Shown here one piece after another: positions 9,286 through 24,200 of a stretch of DNA of 64,000 bases. A program made the position numbers and the translations under genes. Below the pieces are notes generated by a model. That model made no database searches and was not told the DNA's origin. It saw only the letters and a list, made by a program, of their open reading frames with translations. Source of the DNA: Shewanella glacialimarina (GTDB lineage Bacteria > Pseudomonadota > Gammaproteobacteria > Enterobacterales > Shewanellaceae). Each line of letters starts with the position of its first letter. Position 1 is the first letter of the stretch. The stretch is taken from the NCBI RefSeq assembly GCF_020511155.1, contig NZ_CP041216.1, forward strand, positions 496,001-560,000. Reading direction: 5' to 3'.

Positions 9286-12200
9286 TTAAGGGATCATTTG
9301 CCCATCAGGCTTATCAATAAATGGGTCTATTCCTTGTCCATTAGGTGCTGGGGTTGGATTTGTATCAACAATTAGCGCGCCATCCTTGAGTAACCCGTTA
9401 ATGATAACCCCTTCAGCAGAACTGCCATAAATACCCGCTAAGTCAACGCCATTAAGGGTAATCGTTTGCTCGAAAGTACCATTGCCATCGGCATCGATTT
9501 CAATAACACTTGAGCCTGTGGCGTTGTAGCTAAAGTTAAGTAGATTTTCAAGATTGTTATATTCCTCATTAATGAGTAAATCTCTTAGATCAATCTTATC
9601 TTCCAGGCGGTTAAAGTCAGAGATTATATCATTACCAAACTCACCTTTTTGCCATACGAAAGTATCAATGCCGCTATCTCCGCGTAATACGTCATCACCT
9701 AAGCCACCAATGAGAGTGTCATTACCTGCACCACCACGTAGACCATCGTTATGGGTGCCTCCATCGATAAAGTCATTGCCAGTGTGACCAAAAAGAATAT
9801 CTGAACCAGATTGACCATAGATAAAATCGTTACCACTACCACTATTAACTACATCAGCTTTTTGTGATGCGACATCATTGGCAAGCAATAAGCCATCAAG
9901 GTCTATCATGGTATCTGCACCCGATAAGGTGCCTGTCATAATATGATGACTAGCAATAGTGTTTAGATCGAGTTCTAACTCATCATCAGATCTATAACCA
10001 AACGCACCTGTTTCACCTGCGTAGATAATATCGCCGCCACGACCTGTTTCAATATGGTCATTACCTGAACCGCTGCTAATAACTTGTGAACTATCTTTAC
10101 TATAACTCGTTAAATTAGCACCTGAAGCGGATATGGCGTTATTATTTGCATCTGTAATCTGACCCGTTAGTCCGCCACCAAAATTGACGTTAACTTGTTT
10201 CTGATTTAAGCCATTTTCACCATTAAGCACTACAAAATCATCATTCAGGCTGGCACCAGTAGTTGTGACCTTAGCTGCATCTTCAACGGGTACGTTTTGA
10301 GCATTCACTAGGCTTACGTCTATGGTTAATGTTGCACTTGAAGTATCACCATCAGCATCTCTAATTGTGTAGGTAAATAAGTCAACGGCTCCCGTTGGTA
10401 TGTTGTCTGTGGTACTCGTTAACTCGTAGGTGTAACTTCCATCATTATTAATGATTAATGTGCCGTACTGGCCAGTGATGATTGCGCTGACATTACCCGT
10501 GACACCTGTACTCGTTTGATCGCCAGCTGCAACGCCAATGACTAAACTAATATCAGCACCACTAATATCGTTGTCCATAACGTTTCCTTCTACTGAAGGT
10601 AAGTCATAGCCAGTACCTGCGACCATGCGAATAACTAATTCGTAGCTGGTTGAAGCATTTTCATCGGTGTAAATAGAGGTAACGATATTGCCGTTATTAT
10701 CTCTAAAACCAATTACTTGAATGGTATATAAGTCGCCTTCATAGTTGAAGGTGACGTTGGTTTGACCAATAGTTACAATATCACGAGGATCTGGTCCATT
10801 GTTAGGCGTCTCGTTGTGGCTAAAGTTTAGCTTCAAGGTGACGCCAGTAACATTACCAAATGAGTCAATCACATTGAACACTACATCCATAGTGGCGGCT
10901 GTGATAGATGAACCACTACTAATAGGGTAGTTATAGTGAGTAAATGTACCTAATACAATATCTTGGTTTAATGTTACTTCGCCGTTAAGTGCTGCATCAT
11001 TATCCATAAACCCATAGCCAGATTGAGCACCACTTGTAGTACCCCAACGAACTTGATCTAATGCTAAGTCATTATCTTCACCACCCGAACCGACATCGCC
11101 ATCGAATCGGTTAACGCCAGTACCACCTGTAACCGTTTTCCATTCCGCTTGAACACCACCAATAATAGCGAATGAGTCTTGGATAACGGTTAATGAGACG
11201 GTGTCATTGGTCGCAATAGATGCATCATCATATACCGTTGCATTTAGTGTAGCTGTGGCTTGATCACCATCAACATCAAATGCAGTTATTTGGAACACAT
11301 CTGTTAGTGAGTCTGAATTTGTTCCACTATGAGTTTGAGCATTAGTTAACGCGTAGGTGTATTCCAATACGCCATCGTTATATCCGGTAATAGTAAGCTG
11401 CCCAAACTCTCCAGCAATTATAAGAGGTGAAGCAACTGATGCCGCAATTAAAGCCGCTAAGGTCAGAGTATTAAGGGTGCCACCAACTTGAATTTCCAGT
11501 CTGTCTAAACCATCTTTTGCCCCAATGGTCATGCTGCCAGAACTTTGAGTTACAGCTGTACTGTTTGATCCGTTTGTTAACCCTGCTTCATATACAGAAA
11601 GAATATCTGGAGTACTTATAGTGACGTCATCGTTCACTGGGGTCACTGTGATGGTCAAGGTTGAAGTATCAGTGCTTGAGCCGTCGGTTAACACATAAGT
11701 GATCAGCGGTACTGGCCCATTGTAGTTGGCGAGCGGGGTAAAGCTGTAGTTACCGTTGGCGCTTAAGGTAAAGCTGCCGACACCGGTAATGGTCACTGGC
11801 TGACCTAAGGTAAAGGTGCCGGTTACGCCATCAATGCTGAAGCTTTGCACTGTCACGTCGCCATCAACCGAGCTGGTGCCGGTTAATACGCTGCCCGTGG
11901 TGGCGCTGCTGTCTTCTGCCACTGAAATCACTTCGTTTGCGTCAGTGAAGTCATCGTTCACTGGGGTCACTGTGATGGTCAAGGTTGAAGTATCAGTGCT
12001 TGAGCCGTCGGTTAACACATAAGTGATCAGCGGTACTGGCCCATTGTAGTTGGCGAGCGGGGTAAAGCTGTAGTTACCGTTGGCGCTTAAGGTAAAGCTG
12101 CCGACACCGGTAATGGTCACTGGCTGACCTAAGGTAAAGGTGCCGGTTACGCCATCAATGCTGAAGCTTTGCACTGTCACGTCGCCATCAACCGAGCTGG

Positions 12201-15200
12201 TGCCGGTTAATACGCTGCCCGTGGTGGCGCTGCTGTCTTCTGCCACTGAAATCACTTCGTTTGCGTCAGTGAAGTCATCGTTCACTGGGGTCACTGTGAT
12301 GGTCAAGGTTGAAGTATCAGTGCTTGAGCCGTCGGTTAACACATAAGTGATCAGCGGTACTGGCCCATTGTAGTTGGCGAGCGGGGTAAAGCTGTAGTTA
12401 CCGTTGGCGCTTAAGGTAAAGCTGCCGACACCGGTAATGGTCACTGGCTGACCTAAGGTAAAGGTGCCGGTTACGCCATCAATGCTGAAGCTTTGCACTG
12501 TCACGTCGCCATCAACCGAGCTGGTGCCGGTTAATACGCTGCCCGTGGTGGCGCTGCTGTCTTCTGCCACTGAAATCACTTCGTTTGCGTCAGTGAAGTC
12601 ATCGTTCACTGGGGTCACTGTGATGGTCAAGGTTGAAGTATCAGTGCTTGAGCCGTCGGTTAACACATAAGTGATCAGCGGTACTGGCCCATTGTAGTTG
12701 GCGAGCGGGGTAAAGCTGTAGTTACCGTTGGCGCTTAAGGTAAAGCTGCCGACACCGGTAATGGTCACTGGCTGACCTAAGGTAAAGGTGCCGGTTACGC
12801 CATCAATGCTGAAGCTTTGCACTGTCACGTCGCCATCAACCGAGCTGGTGCCGGTTAATACGCTGCCCGTGGTGGCGCTGCTGTCTTCTGCCACTGAAAT
12901 CACTTCGTTTGCGTCAGTGAAGTCATCGTTCACTGGGGTCACTGTGATGGTCAAGGTTGAAGTATCAGTGCTTGAGCCGTCGGTTAACACATAAGTGATC
13001 AGCGGTACTGGCCCATTGTAGTTGGCGAGCGGGGTAAAGCTGTAGTTACCGTTGGCGCTTAAGGTAAAGCTGCCGACACCGGTAATGGTCACTGGCTGAC
13101 CTAAGGTAAAGGTGCCGGTTACGCCATCAATGCTGAAGCTTTGCACTGTCACGTCGCCATCAACCGAGCTGGTGCCGGTTAATACGCTGCCCGTGGTGGC
13201 GCTGCTGTCTTCTGCCACTGAAATCACTTCGTTTGCGTCAGTGAAGTTATCGCTCTCTGGGGTCACTGTGATGGTCAAGGTTGAAGTATCAGTGCTTGAG
13301 CCGTCGGTTAACACATAAGTGATCAGCGGTACTGGCCCATTGTAGTTGGCGAGCGGGGTAAAGCTGTAGTTACCGTTGGCGCTTAAGGTAAAGCTGCCGA
13401 CACCGGTAATGGTCACTGGCTGACCTAAGGTAAAGGTGCCGGTTACGCCATCAATGCTGAAGCTTTGCACTGTCACGTCGCCATCAACCGAGCTGGTGCC
13501 GGTTAATACGCTGCCCGTGGTGGCGCTGCTGTCTTCTGCCACTGAAATCACTTCGTTTGCGTCAGTGAAGTCATCGTTCACTGGGGTCACTGTGATGGTC
13601 AAGGTTGAAGTATCAGTGCTTGAGCCGTCGGTTAACACATAAGTGATCAGCGGTACTGGCCCATTGTAGTTGGCGAGCGGGGTAAAGCTGTAGTTACCGT
13701 TGGCGCTTAAGGTAAAGCTGCCGACACCGGTAATGGTCACTGGCTGACCTAAGGTAAAGGTGCCGGTTACGCCATCAATGCTGAAGCTTTGCACTGTCAC
13801 GTCGCCATCAACCGAGCTGGTGCCGGTTAATACGCTGCCCGTGGTGGCGCTGCTGTCTTCTGCCACTGAAATCACTTCGTTTGCGTCAGTGAAGTCATCG
13901 TTCACTGGGGTCACTGTGATGGTCAAGGTTGAAGTATCAGTGCTTGAGCCGTCGGTTAACACATAAGTGATCAGCGGTACTGGCCCATTGTAGTTGGCGA
14001 GCGGGGTAAAGCTGTAGTTACCGTTGGCGCTTAAGGTAAAGCTGCCGACACCGGTAATGGTCACTGGCTGACCTAAGGTAAAGGTGCCGGTTACGCCATC
14101 AATGCTGAAGCTTTGCACTGTCACGTCGCCATCAACCGAGCTGGTGCCGGTTAATACGCTGCCCGTGGTGGCGCTGCTGTCTTCTGCCACTGAAATCACT
14201 TCGTTTGCGTCAGTGAAGTCATCGTTCACTGGGGTCACTGTGATGGTCAAGGTTGAAGTATCAGTGCTTGAGCCGTCGGTTAACACATAAGTGATCAGCG
14301 GTACTGGCCCATTGTAGTTGGCGAGCGGGGTAAAGCTGTAGTTACCGTTGGCGCTTAAGGTAAAGCTGCCGACACCGGTAATGGTCACTGGCTGACCTAA
14401 GGTAAAGGTGCCGGTTACGCCATCAATGCTGAAGCTTTGCACTGTCACGTCGCCATCAACCGAGCTGGTGCCGGTTAATACGCTGCCCGTGGTGGCGCTG
14501 CTGTCTTCTGCCACTGAAATCACTTCGTTTGCGTCAGTGAAGTCATCGTTCACTGGGGTCACTGTGATGGTCAAGGTTGAAGTATCAGTGCTTGAGCCGT
14601 CGGTTAACACATAAGTGATCAGCGGTACTGGCCCATTGTAGTTGGCGAGCGGGGTAAAGCTGTAGTTACCGTTGGCGCTTAAGGTAAAGCTGCCGACACC
14701 GGTAATGGTCACTGGCTGACCTAAGGTAAAGGTGCCGGTTACGCCATCAATGCTGAAGCTTTGCACTGTCACGTCGCCATCAACCGAGCTGGTGCCGGTT
14801 AATACGCTGCCCGTGGTGGCGCTGCTGTCTTCTGCCACTGAAATCACTTCGTTTGCGTCAGTGAAGTCATCGTTCACTGGGGTCACTGTGATGGTCAAGG
14901 TTGAAGTATCAGTGCTTGAGCCGTCGGTTAACACATAAGTGATCAGCGGTACTGGCCCATTGTAGTTGGCGAGCGGGGTAAAGCTGTAGTTACCGTTGGC
15001 GCTTAAGGTAAAGCTGCCGACACCGGTAATGGTCACTGGCTGACCTAAGGTAAAGGTGCCGGTTACGCCATCAATGCTGAAGCTTTGCACTGTCACGTCG
15101 CCATCAACCGAGCTGGTGCCGGTTAATACGCTGCCCGTGGTGGCGCTGCTGTCTTCTGCCACTGAAATCACTTCGTTTGCGTCAGTGAAGTCATCGTTCA

Positions 15201-18200
15201 CTGGGGTCACTGTGATGGTCAAGGTTGAAGTATCAGTGCTTGAGCCGTCGGTTAACACATAAGTGATCAGCGGTACTGGCCCATTGTAGTTGGCGAGCGG
15301 GGTAAAGCTGTAGTTACCGTTGGCGCTTAAGGTAAAGCTGCCGACACCGGTAATGGTCACTGGCTGACCTAAGGTAAAGGTGCCGGTTACGCCATCAATG
15401 CTGAAGCTTTGCACTGTCACGTCGCCATCAACCGAGCTGGTGCCGGTTAATACGCTGCCCGTGGTGGCGCTGCTGTCTTCTGCCACTGAAATCACTTCGT
15501 TTGCGTCAGTGAAGTCATCGTTCACTGGGGTCACTGTGATGGTCAAGGTTGAAGTATCAGTGCTTGAGCCGTCGGTTAACACATAAGTGATCAGCGGTAC
15601 TGGCCCATTGTAGTTGGCGAGCGGGGTAAAGCTGTAGTTACCGTTGGCGCTTAAGGTAAAGCTGCCGACACCGGTAATGGTCACTGGCTGACCTAAGGTA
15701 AAGGTGCCGGTTACGCCATCAATGCTGAAGCTTTGCACTGTCACGTCGCCATCAACCGAGCTGGTGCCGGTTAATACGCTGCCCGTGGTGGCGCTGCTGT
15801 CTTCTGCCACTGAAATCACTTCGTTTGCGTCAGTGAAGTTATCGCTCTCTGGGGTCACTGTGATGGTCAAGGTTGAAGTATCAGTGCTTGAGCCGTCGGT
15901 TAACACATAAGTGATCAGCGGTACTGGCCCATTGTAGTTGGCGAGCGGGGTAAAGCTGTAGTTACCGTTGGCGCTTAAGGTAAAGCTGCCGACACCGGTA
16001 ATGGTCACTGGCTGACCTAAGGTAAAGGTGCCGGTTACGCCATCAATGCTGAAGCTTTGCACTGTCACGTCGCCATCAACCGAGCTGGTGCCGGTTAATA
16101 CGCTGCCCGTGGTGGCGCTGCTGTCTTCTGCCACTGAAATCACTTCGTTTGCGTCAGTGAAGTCATCGTTCACTGGGGTCACTGTGATGGTCAAGGTTGA
16201 AGTATCAGTGCTTGAGCCGTCGGTTAACACATAAGTGATCAGCGGTACTGGCCCATTGTAGTTGGCGAGCGGGGTAAAGCTGTAGTTACCGTTGGCGCTT
16301 AAGGTAAAGCTGCCGACACCGGTAATGGTCACTGGCTGACCTAAGGTAAAGGTGCCGGTTACGCCATCAATGCTGAAGCTTTGCACTGTCACGTCGCCAT
16401 CAACCGAGCTGGTGCCGGTTAATACGCTGCCCGTGGTGGCGCTGCTGTCTTCTGCCACTGAAATCACTTCGTTTGCGTCAGTGAAGTCATCGTTCACTGG
16501 GGTCACTGTGATGGTCAAGGTTGAAGTATCAGTGCTTGAGCCGTCGGTTAACACATAAGTGATCAGCGGTACTGGCCCATTGTAGTTGGCGAGCGGGGTA
16601 AAGCTGTAGTTACCGTTGGCGCTTAAGGTAAAGCTGCCGACACCGGTAATGGTCACTGGCTGACCTAAGGTAAAGGTGCCGGTTACGCCATCAATGCTGA
16701 AGCTTTGCACTGTCACGTCGCCATCAACCGAGCTGGTGCCGGTTAATACGCTGCCCGTGGTGGCGCTGCTGTCTTCTGCCACTGAAATCACTTCGTTTGC
16801 GTCAGTGAAGTCATCGTTCACTGGGGTCACTGTGATGGTCAAGGTTGAAGTATCAGTGCTTGAGCCGTCGGTTAACACATAAGTGATCAGCGGTACTGGC
16901 CCATTGTAGTTGGCGAGCGGGGTAAAGCTGTAGTTACCGTTGGCGCTTAAGGTAAAGCTGCCGACACCGGTAATGGTCACTGGCTGACCTAAGGTAAAGG
17001 TGCCGGTTACGCCATCAATGCTGAAGCTTTGCACTGTCACGTCGCCATCAACCGAGCTGGTGCCGGTTAATACGCTGCCCGTGGTGGCGCTGCTGTCTTC
17101 TGCCACTGAAATCACTTCGTTTGCGTCAGTGAAGTTATCGCTCTCTGGGGTCACTGTGATGGTCAAGGTTGAAGTATCAGTGCTTGAGCCGTCGGTTAAC
17201 ACATAAGTGATCAGCGGTACTGGCCCATTGTAGTTGGCGAGCGGGGTAAAGCTGTAGTTACCGTTGGCGCTTAAGGTAAAGCTGCCGACACCGGTAATGG
17301 TCACTGGCTGACCTAAGGTAAAGGTGCCGGTTACGCCATCAATGCTGAAGCTTTGCACTGTCACGTCGCCATCAACCGAGCTGGTGCCGGTTAATACGCT
17401 GCCCGTGGTGGCGCTGCTGTCTTCTGCCACTGAAATCACTTCGTTTGCGTCAGTGAAGTCATCGTTCACTGGGGTCACTGTGATGGTCAAGGTTGAAGTA
17501 TCAGTGCTTGAGCCGTCGGTTAACACATAAGTGATCAGCGGTACTGGCCCATTGTAGTTGGCGAGCGGGGTAAAGCTGTAGTTACCGTTGGCGCTTAAGG
17601 TAAAGCTGCCGACACCGGTAATGGTCACTGGCTGACCTAAGGTAAAGGTGCCGGTTACGCCATCAATGCTGAAGCTTTGCACTGTCACGTCGCCATCAAC
17701 CGAGCTGGTGCCGGTTAATACGCTGCCCGTGGTGGCGCTGCTGTCTTCTGCCACTGAAATCACTTCGTTTGCGTCAGTGAAGTCATCGTTCACTGGGGTC
17801 ACTGTGATGGTCAAGGTTGAAGTATCAGTGCTTGAGCCGTCGGTTAACACATAAGTGATCAGCGGTACTGGCCCATTGTAGTTGGCGAGCGGGGTAAAGC
17901 TGTAGTTACCGTTGGCGCTTAAGGTAAAGCTGCCGACACCGGTAATGGTCACTGGCTGACCTAAGGTAAAGGTGCCGGTTACGCCATCAATGCTGAAGCT
18001 TTGCACTGTCACGTCGCCATCAACCGAGCTGGTGCCGGTTAATACGCTGCCCGTGGTGGCGCTGCTGTCTTCTGCCACTGAAATCACTTCGTTTGCGTCA
18101 GTGAAGTCATCGTTCACTGGGGTCACTGTGATGGTCAAGGTTGAAGTATCAGTGCTTGAGCCGTCGGTTAACACATAAGTGATCAGCGGTACTGGCCCAT

Positions 18201-21200
18201 TGTAGTTGGCGAGCGGGGTAAAGCTGTAGTTACCGTTGGCGCTTAAGGTAAAGCTGCCGACACCGGTAATGGTCACTGGCTGACCTAAGGTAAAGGTGCC
18301 GGTTACGCCATCAATGCTGAAGCTTTGCACTGTCACGTCGCCATCAACCGAGCTGGTGCCGGTTAATACGCTGCCCGTGGTGGCGCTGCTGTCTTCTGCC
18401 ACTGAAATCACTTCGTTTGCGTCAGTGAAGTCATCGTTCACTGGGGTCACTGTGATGGTCAAGGTTGAAGTATCAGTGCTTGAGCCGTCGGTTAACACAT
18501 AAGTGATCAGCGGTACTGGCCCATTGTAGTTGGCGAGCGGGGTAAAGCTGTAGTTACCGTTGGCGCTTAAGGTAAAGCTGCCGACACCGGTAATGGTCAC
18601 TGGCTGACCTAAGGTAAAGGTGCCGGTTACGCCATCAATGCTGAAGCTTTGCACTGTCACGTCGCCATCAACCGAGCTGGTGCCGGTTAATACGCTGCCC
18701 GTGGTGGCGCTGCTGTCTTCTGCCACTGAAATCACTTCGTTTGCGTCAGTGAAGTCATCGTTCACTGGGGTCACTGTGATGGTCAAGGTTGAAGTATCAG
18801 TGCTTGAGCCGTCGGTTAACACATAAGTGATCAGCGGTACTGGCCCATTGTAGTTGGCGAGCGGGGTAAAGCTGTAGTTACCGTTGGCGCTTAAGGTAAA
18901 GCTGCCGACACCGGTAATGGTCACTGGCTGACCTAAGGTAAAGGTGCCGGTTACGCCATCAATGCTGAAGCTTTGCACTGTCACGTCGCCATCAACCGAG
19001 CTGGTGCCGGTTAATACGCTGCCCGTGGTGGCGCTGCTGTCTTCTGCCACTGAAATCACTTCGTTTGCGTCAGTGAAGTCATCGTTCACTGGGGTCACTG
19101 TGATGGTCAAGGTTGAAGTATCAGTGCTTGAGCCGTCGGTTAACACATAAGTGATCAGCGGTACTGGCCCATTGTAGTTGGCGAGCGGGGTAAAGCTGTA
19201 GTTACCGTTGGCGCTTAAGGTAAAGCTGCCGACACCGGTAATGGTCACTGGCTGACCTAAGGTAAAGGTGCCGGTTACGCCATCAATGCTGAAGCTTTGC
19301 ACTGTCACGTCGCCATCAACCGAGCTGGTGCCGGTTAATACGCTGCCCGTGGTGGCGCTGCTGTCTTCTGCCACTGAAATCACTTCGTTTGCGTCAGTGA
19401 AGTCATCGTTCACTGGGGTCACTGTGATGGTCAAGGTTGAAGTATCAGTGCTTGAGCCGTCGGTTAACACATAAGTGATCAGCGGTACTGGCCCATTGTA
19501 GTTGGCGAGCGGGGTAAAGCTGTAGTTACCGTTGGCGCTTAAGGTAAAGCTGCCGACACCGGTAATGGTCACTGGCTGACCTAAGGTAAAGGTGCCGGTT
19601 ACGCCATCAATGCTGAAGCTTTGCACTGTCACGTCGCCATCAACCGAGCTGGTGCCGGTTAATACGCTGCCCGTGGTGGCGCTGCTGTCTTCTGCCACTG
19701 AAATCACTTCGTTTGCGTCAGTGAAGTCATCGTTCACTGGGGTCACTGTGATGGTCAAGGTTGAAGTATCAGTGCTTGAGCCGTCGGTTAACACATAAGT
19801 GATCAGCGGTACTGGCCCATTGTAGTTGGCGAGCGGGGTAAAGCTGTAGTTACCGTTGGCGCTTAAGGTAAAGCTGCCGACACCGGTAATGGTCACTGGC
19901 TGACCTAAGGTAAAGGTGCCGGTTACGCCATCAATGCTGAAGCTTTGCACTGTCACGTCGCCATCAACCGAGCTGGTGCCGGTTAATACGCTGCCCGTGG
20001 TGGCGCTGCTGTCTTCTGCCACTGAAATCACTTCGTTTGCGTCAGTGAAGTCATCGTTCACTGGGGTCACTGTGATGGTCAAGGTTGAAGTATCAGTGCT
20101 TGAGCCGTCGGTTAACACATAAGTGATCAGCGGTACTGGCCCATTGTAGTTGGCGAGCGGGGTAAAGCTGTAGTTACCGTTGGCGCTTAAGGTAAAGCTG
20201 CCGACACCGGTAATGGTCACTGGCTGACCTAAGGTAAAGGTGCCGGTTACGCCATCAATGCTGAAGCTTTGCACTGTCACGTCGCCATCAACCGAGCTGG
20301 TGCCGGTTAATACGCTGCCCGTGGTGGCGCTGCTGTCTTCTGCCACTGAAATCACTTCGTTTGCGTCAGTGAAGTCATCGTTCACTGGGGTCACTGTGAT
20401 GGTCAAGGTTGAAGTATCAGTGCTTGAGCCGTCGGTTAACACATAAGTGATCAGCGGTACTGGCCCATTGTAGTTGGCGAGCGGGGTAAAGCTGTAGTTA
20501 CCGTTGGCGCTTAAGGTAAAGCTGCCGACACCGGTAATGGTCACTGGCTGACCTAAGGTAAAGGTGCCGGTTACGCCATCAATGCTGAAGCTTTGCACTG
20601 TCACGTCGCCATCAACCGAGCTGGTGCCGGTTAATACGCTGCCCGTGGTGGCGCTGCTGTCTTCTGCCACTGAAATCACTTCGTTTGCGTCAGTGAAGTC
20701 ATCGTTCACTGGGGTCACTGTGATGGTCAAGGTTGAAGTATCAGTGCTTGAGCCGTCGGTTAACACATAAGTGATCAGCGGTACTGGCCCATTGTAGTTG
20801 GCGAGCGGGGTAAAGCTGTAGTTACCGTTGGCGCTTAAGGTAAAGCTGCCGACACCGGTAATGGTCACTGGCTGACCTAAGGTAAAGGTGCCGGTTACGC
20901 CATCAATGCTGAAGCTTTGCACTGTCACGTCGCCATCAACCGAGCTGGTGCCGGTTAATACGCTGCCCGTGGTGGCGCTGCTGTCTTCTGCCACTGAAAT
21001 CACTTCGTTTGCGTCAGTGAAGTCATCGTTCACTGGGGTCACTGTGATGGTCAAGGTTGAAGTATCAGTGCTTGAGCCGTCGGTTAACACATAAGTGATC
21101 AGCGGTACTGGCCCATTGTAGTTGGCGAGCGGGGTAAAGCTGTAGTTACCGTTGGCGCTTAAGGTAAAGCTGCCGACACCGGTAATGGTCACTGGCTGAC

Positions 21201-24200
21201 CTAAGGTAAAGGTGCCGGTTACGCCATCAATGCTGAAGCTTTGCACTGTCACGTCGCCATCAACCGAGCTGGTGCCGGTTAATACGCTGCCCGTGGTGGC
21301 GCTGCTGTCTTCTGCCACTGAAATCACTTCGTTTGCGTCAGTGAAGTTATCGCTCTCTGGGGTCACTGTGATGGTCAAGGTTGAAGTATCAGTGCTTGAG
21401 CCGTCGGTTAACACATAAGTGATCAGCGGTACTGGCCCATTGTAGTTGGCGAGCGGGGTAAAGCTGTAGTTACCGTTGGCGCTTAAGGTAAAGCTGCCGA
21501 CACCGGTAATGGTCACTGGCTGACCTAAGGTAAAGGAGCCGGTTACGCCATCAATGCTGAAGCTTTGCACTGTCACGTCGCCATCAACCGAGCTGGTGCC
21601 GGTTAATACGCTGCCCGTGGTGGCGCTGCTGTCTTCTGCCACTGAAATCACTTCGTTTGCGTCAGTGAAGTCATCGTTCACTGGGGTCACTGTGATGGTC
21701 AAGGTTGAAGTATCAGTGCTTGAGCCGTCGGTTAACACATAAGTGATCAGCGGTACTGGCCCATTGTAGTTGGCGAGCGGGGTAAAGCTGTAGTTACCGT
21801 TGGCGCTTAAGGTAAAGCTGCCGACACCGGTAATGGTCACTGGCTGACCTAAGGTAAAGGTGCCGGTTACGCCATCAATGCTGAAGCTTTGCACTGTCAC
21901 GTCGCCATCAACCGAGCTGGTGCCGGTTAATACGCTGCCCGTGGTGGCGCTGCTGTCTTCTGCCACTGAAATCACTTCGTTTGCGTCAGTGAAGTCATCG
22001 TTCACTGGGGTCACTGTGATGGTCAAGGTTGAAGTATCAGTGCTTGAGCCGTCGGTTAACACATAAGTGATCAGCGGTACTGGCCCATTGTAGTTGGCGA
22101 GCGGGGTAAAGCTGTAGTTACCGTTGGCGCTTAAGGTAAAGCTGCCGACACCGGTAATGGTCACTGGCTGACCTAAGGTAAAGGTGCCGGTTACGCCATC
22201 AATGCTGAAGCTTTGCACTGTCACGTCGCCATCAACCGAGCTGGTGCCGGTTAATACGCTGCCCGTGGTGGCGCTGCTGTCTTCTGCCACTGAAATCACT
22301 TCGTTTGCGTCAGTGAAGTCATCGTTCACTGGGGTCACTGTGATGGTCAAGGTTGAAGTATCAGTGCTTGAGCCGTCGGTTAACACATAAGTGATCAGCG
22401 GTACTGGCCCATTGTAGTTGGCGAGCGGGGTAAAGCTGTAGTTACCGTTGGCGCTTAAGGTAAAGCTGCCGACACCGGTAATGGTCACTGGCTGACCTAA
22501 GGTAAAGGTGCCGGTTACGCCATCAATGCTGAAGCTTTGCACTGTCACGTCGCCATCAACCGAGCTGGTGCCGGTTAATACGCTGCCCGTGGTAGCGCTG
22601 CTGTCTTCTGCCACTGAAATCACTTCGTTTGCGTCAGTGAAGTTATCGCTCTCTGGGGTCACTGTGATGGTCAAGGTTGAAGTATCAGTGCTTGAGCCGT
22701 CGGTTAACACATAAGTGATCAGCGGTACTGGCCCATTGTAGTTGGCGAGCGGGGTAAAGCTGTAGTTACCGTTGGCGCTTAAGGTAAAGCTGCCGACACC
22801 GGTAATGGTCACTGGCTGACCTAAGGTAAAGGTGCCGGTTACGCCATCAATGCTGAAGCTTTGCACTGTCACGTCGCCATCAACCGAGCTGGTGCCGGTT
22901 AATACGCTGCCCGTGGTGGCGCTGCTGTCTTCTGCCACTGAAATCACTTCGTTTGCGTCAGTGAAGTCATCGTTCACTGGGGTCACTGTGATGGTCAAGG
23001 TTGAAGTATCAGTGCTTGAGCCGTCGGTTAACACATAAGTGATCAGCGGTACTGGCCCATTGTAGTTGGCGAGCGGGGTAAAGCTGTAGTTACCGTTGGC
23101 GCTTAAGGTAAAGCTGCCGACACCGGTAATGGTCACTGGCTGACCTAAGGTAAAGGTGCCGGTTACGCCATCAATGCTGAAGCTTTGCACTGTCACGTCG
23201 CCATCAACCGAGCTGGTGCCGGTTAATACGCTGCCCGTGGTGGCGCTGCTGTCTTCTGCCACTGAAATCACTTCGTTTGCGTCAGTGAAGTCATCGTTCA
23301 CTGGGGTCACTGTGATGGTCAAGGTTGAAGTATCAGTGCTTGAGCCGTCGGTTAACACATAAGTGATCAGCGGTACTGGCCCATTGTAGTTGGCGAGCGG
23401 GGTAAAGCTGTAGTTACCGTTGGCGCTTAAGGTAAAGCTGCCGACACCGGTAATGGTCACTGGCTGACCTAAGGTAAAGGTGCCGGTTACGCCATCAATG
23501 CTGAAGCTTTGCACTGTCACGTCGCCATCAACCGAGCTGGTGCCGGTTAATACGCTGCCCGTGGTGGCGCTGCTGTCTTCTGCCACTGAAATCACTTCGT
23601 TTGCGTCAGTGAAGTTATCGCTCTCTGGGGTCACTGTGATGGTCAAGGTTGAAGTATCAGTGCTTGAGCCGTCGGTTAACACATAAGTGATCAGCGGTAC
23701 TGGCCCATTGTAGTTGGCGAGCGGGGTAAAGCTGTAGTTACCGTTGGCGCTTAAGGTAAAGCTGCCGACACCGGTAATGGTCACTGGCTGACCTAAGGTA
23801 AAGGAGCCGGTTACGCCATCAATGCTGAAGCTTTGCACTGTCACGTCGCCATCAACCGAGCTGGTGCCGGTTAATACGCTGCCCGTGGTGGCGCTGCTGT
23901 CTTCTGCCACTGAAATCACTTCGTTTGCGTCAGTGAAGTCATCGTTCACTGGGGTCACTGTGATGGTCAAGGTTGAAGTATCAGTGCTTGAGCCGTCGGT
24001 TAACACATAAGTGATCAGCGGTACTGGCCCATTGTAGTTGGCGAGCGGGGTAAAGCTGTAGTTACCGTTGGCGCTTAAGGTAAAGCTGCCGACACCGGTA
24101 ATGGTCACTGGCTGACCTAAGGTAAAGGTGCCGGTTACGCCATCAATGCTGAAGCTTTGCACTGTCACGTCGCCATCAACCGAGCTGGTGCCGGTTAATA

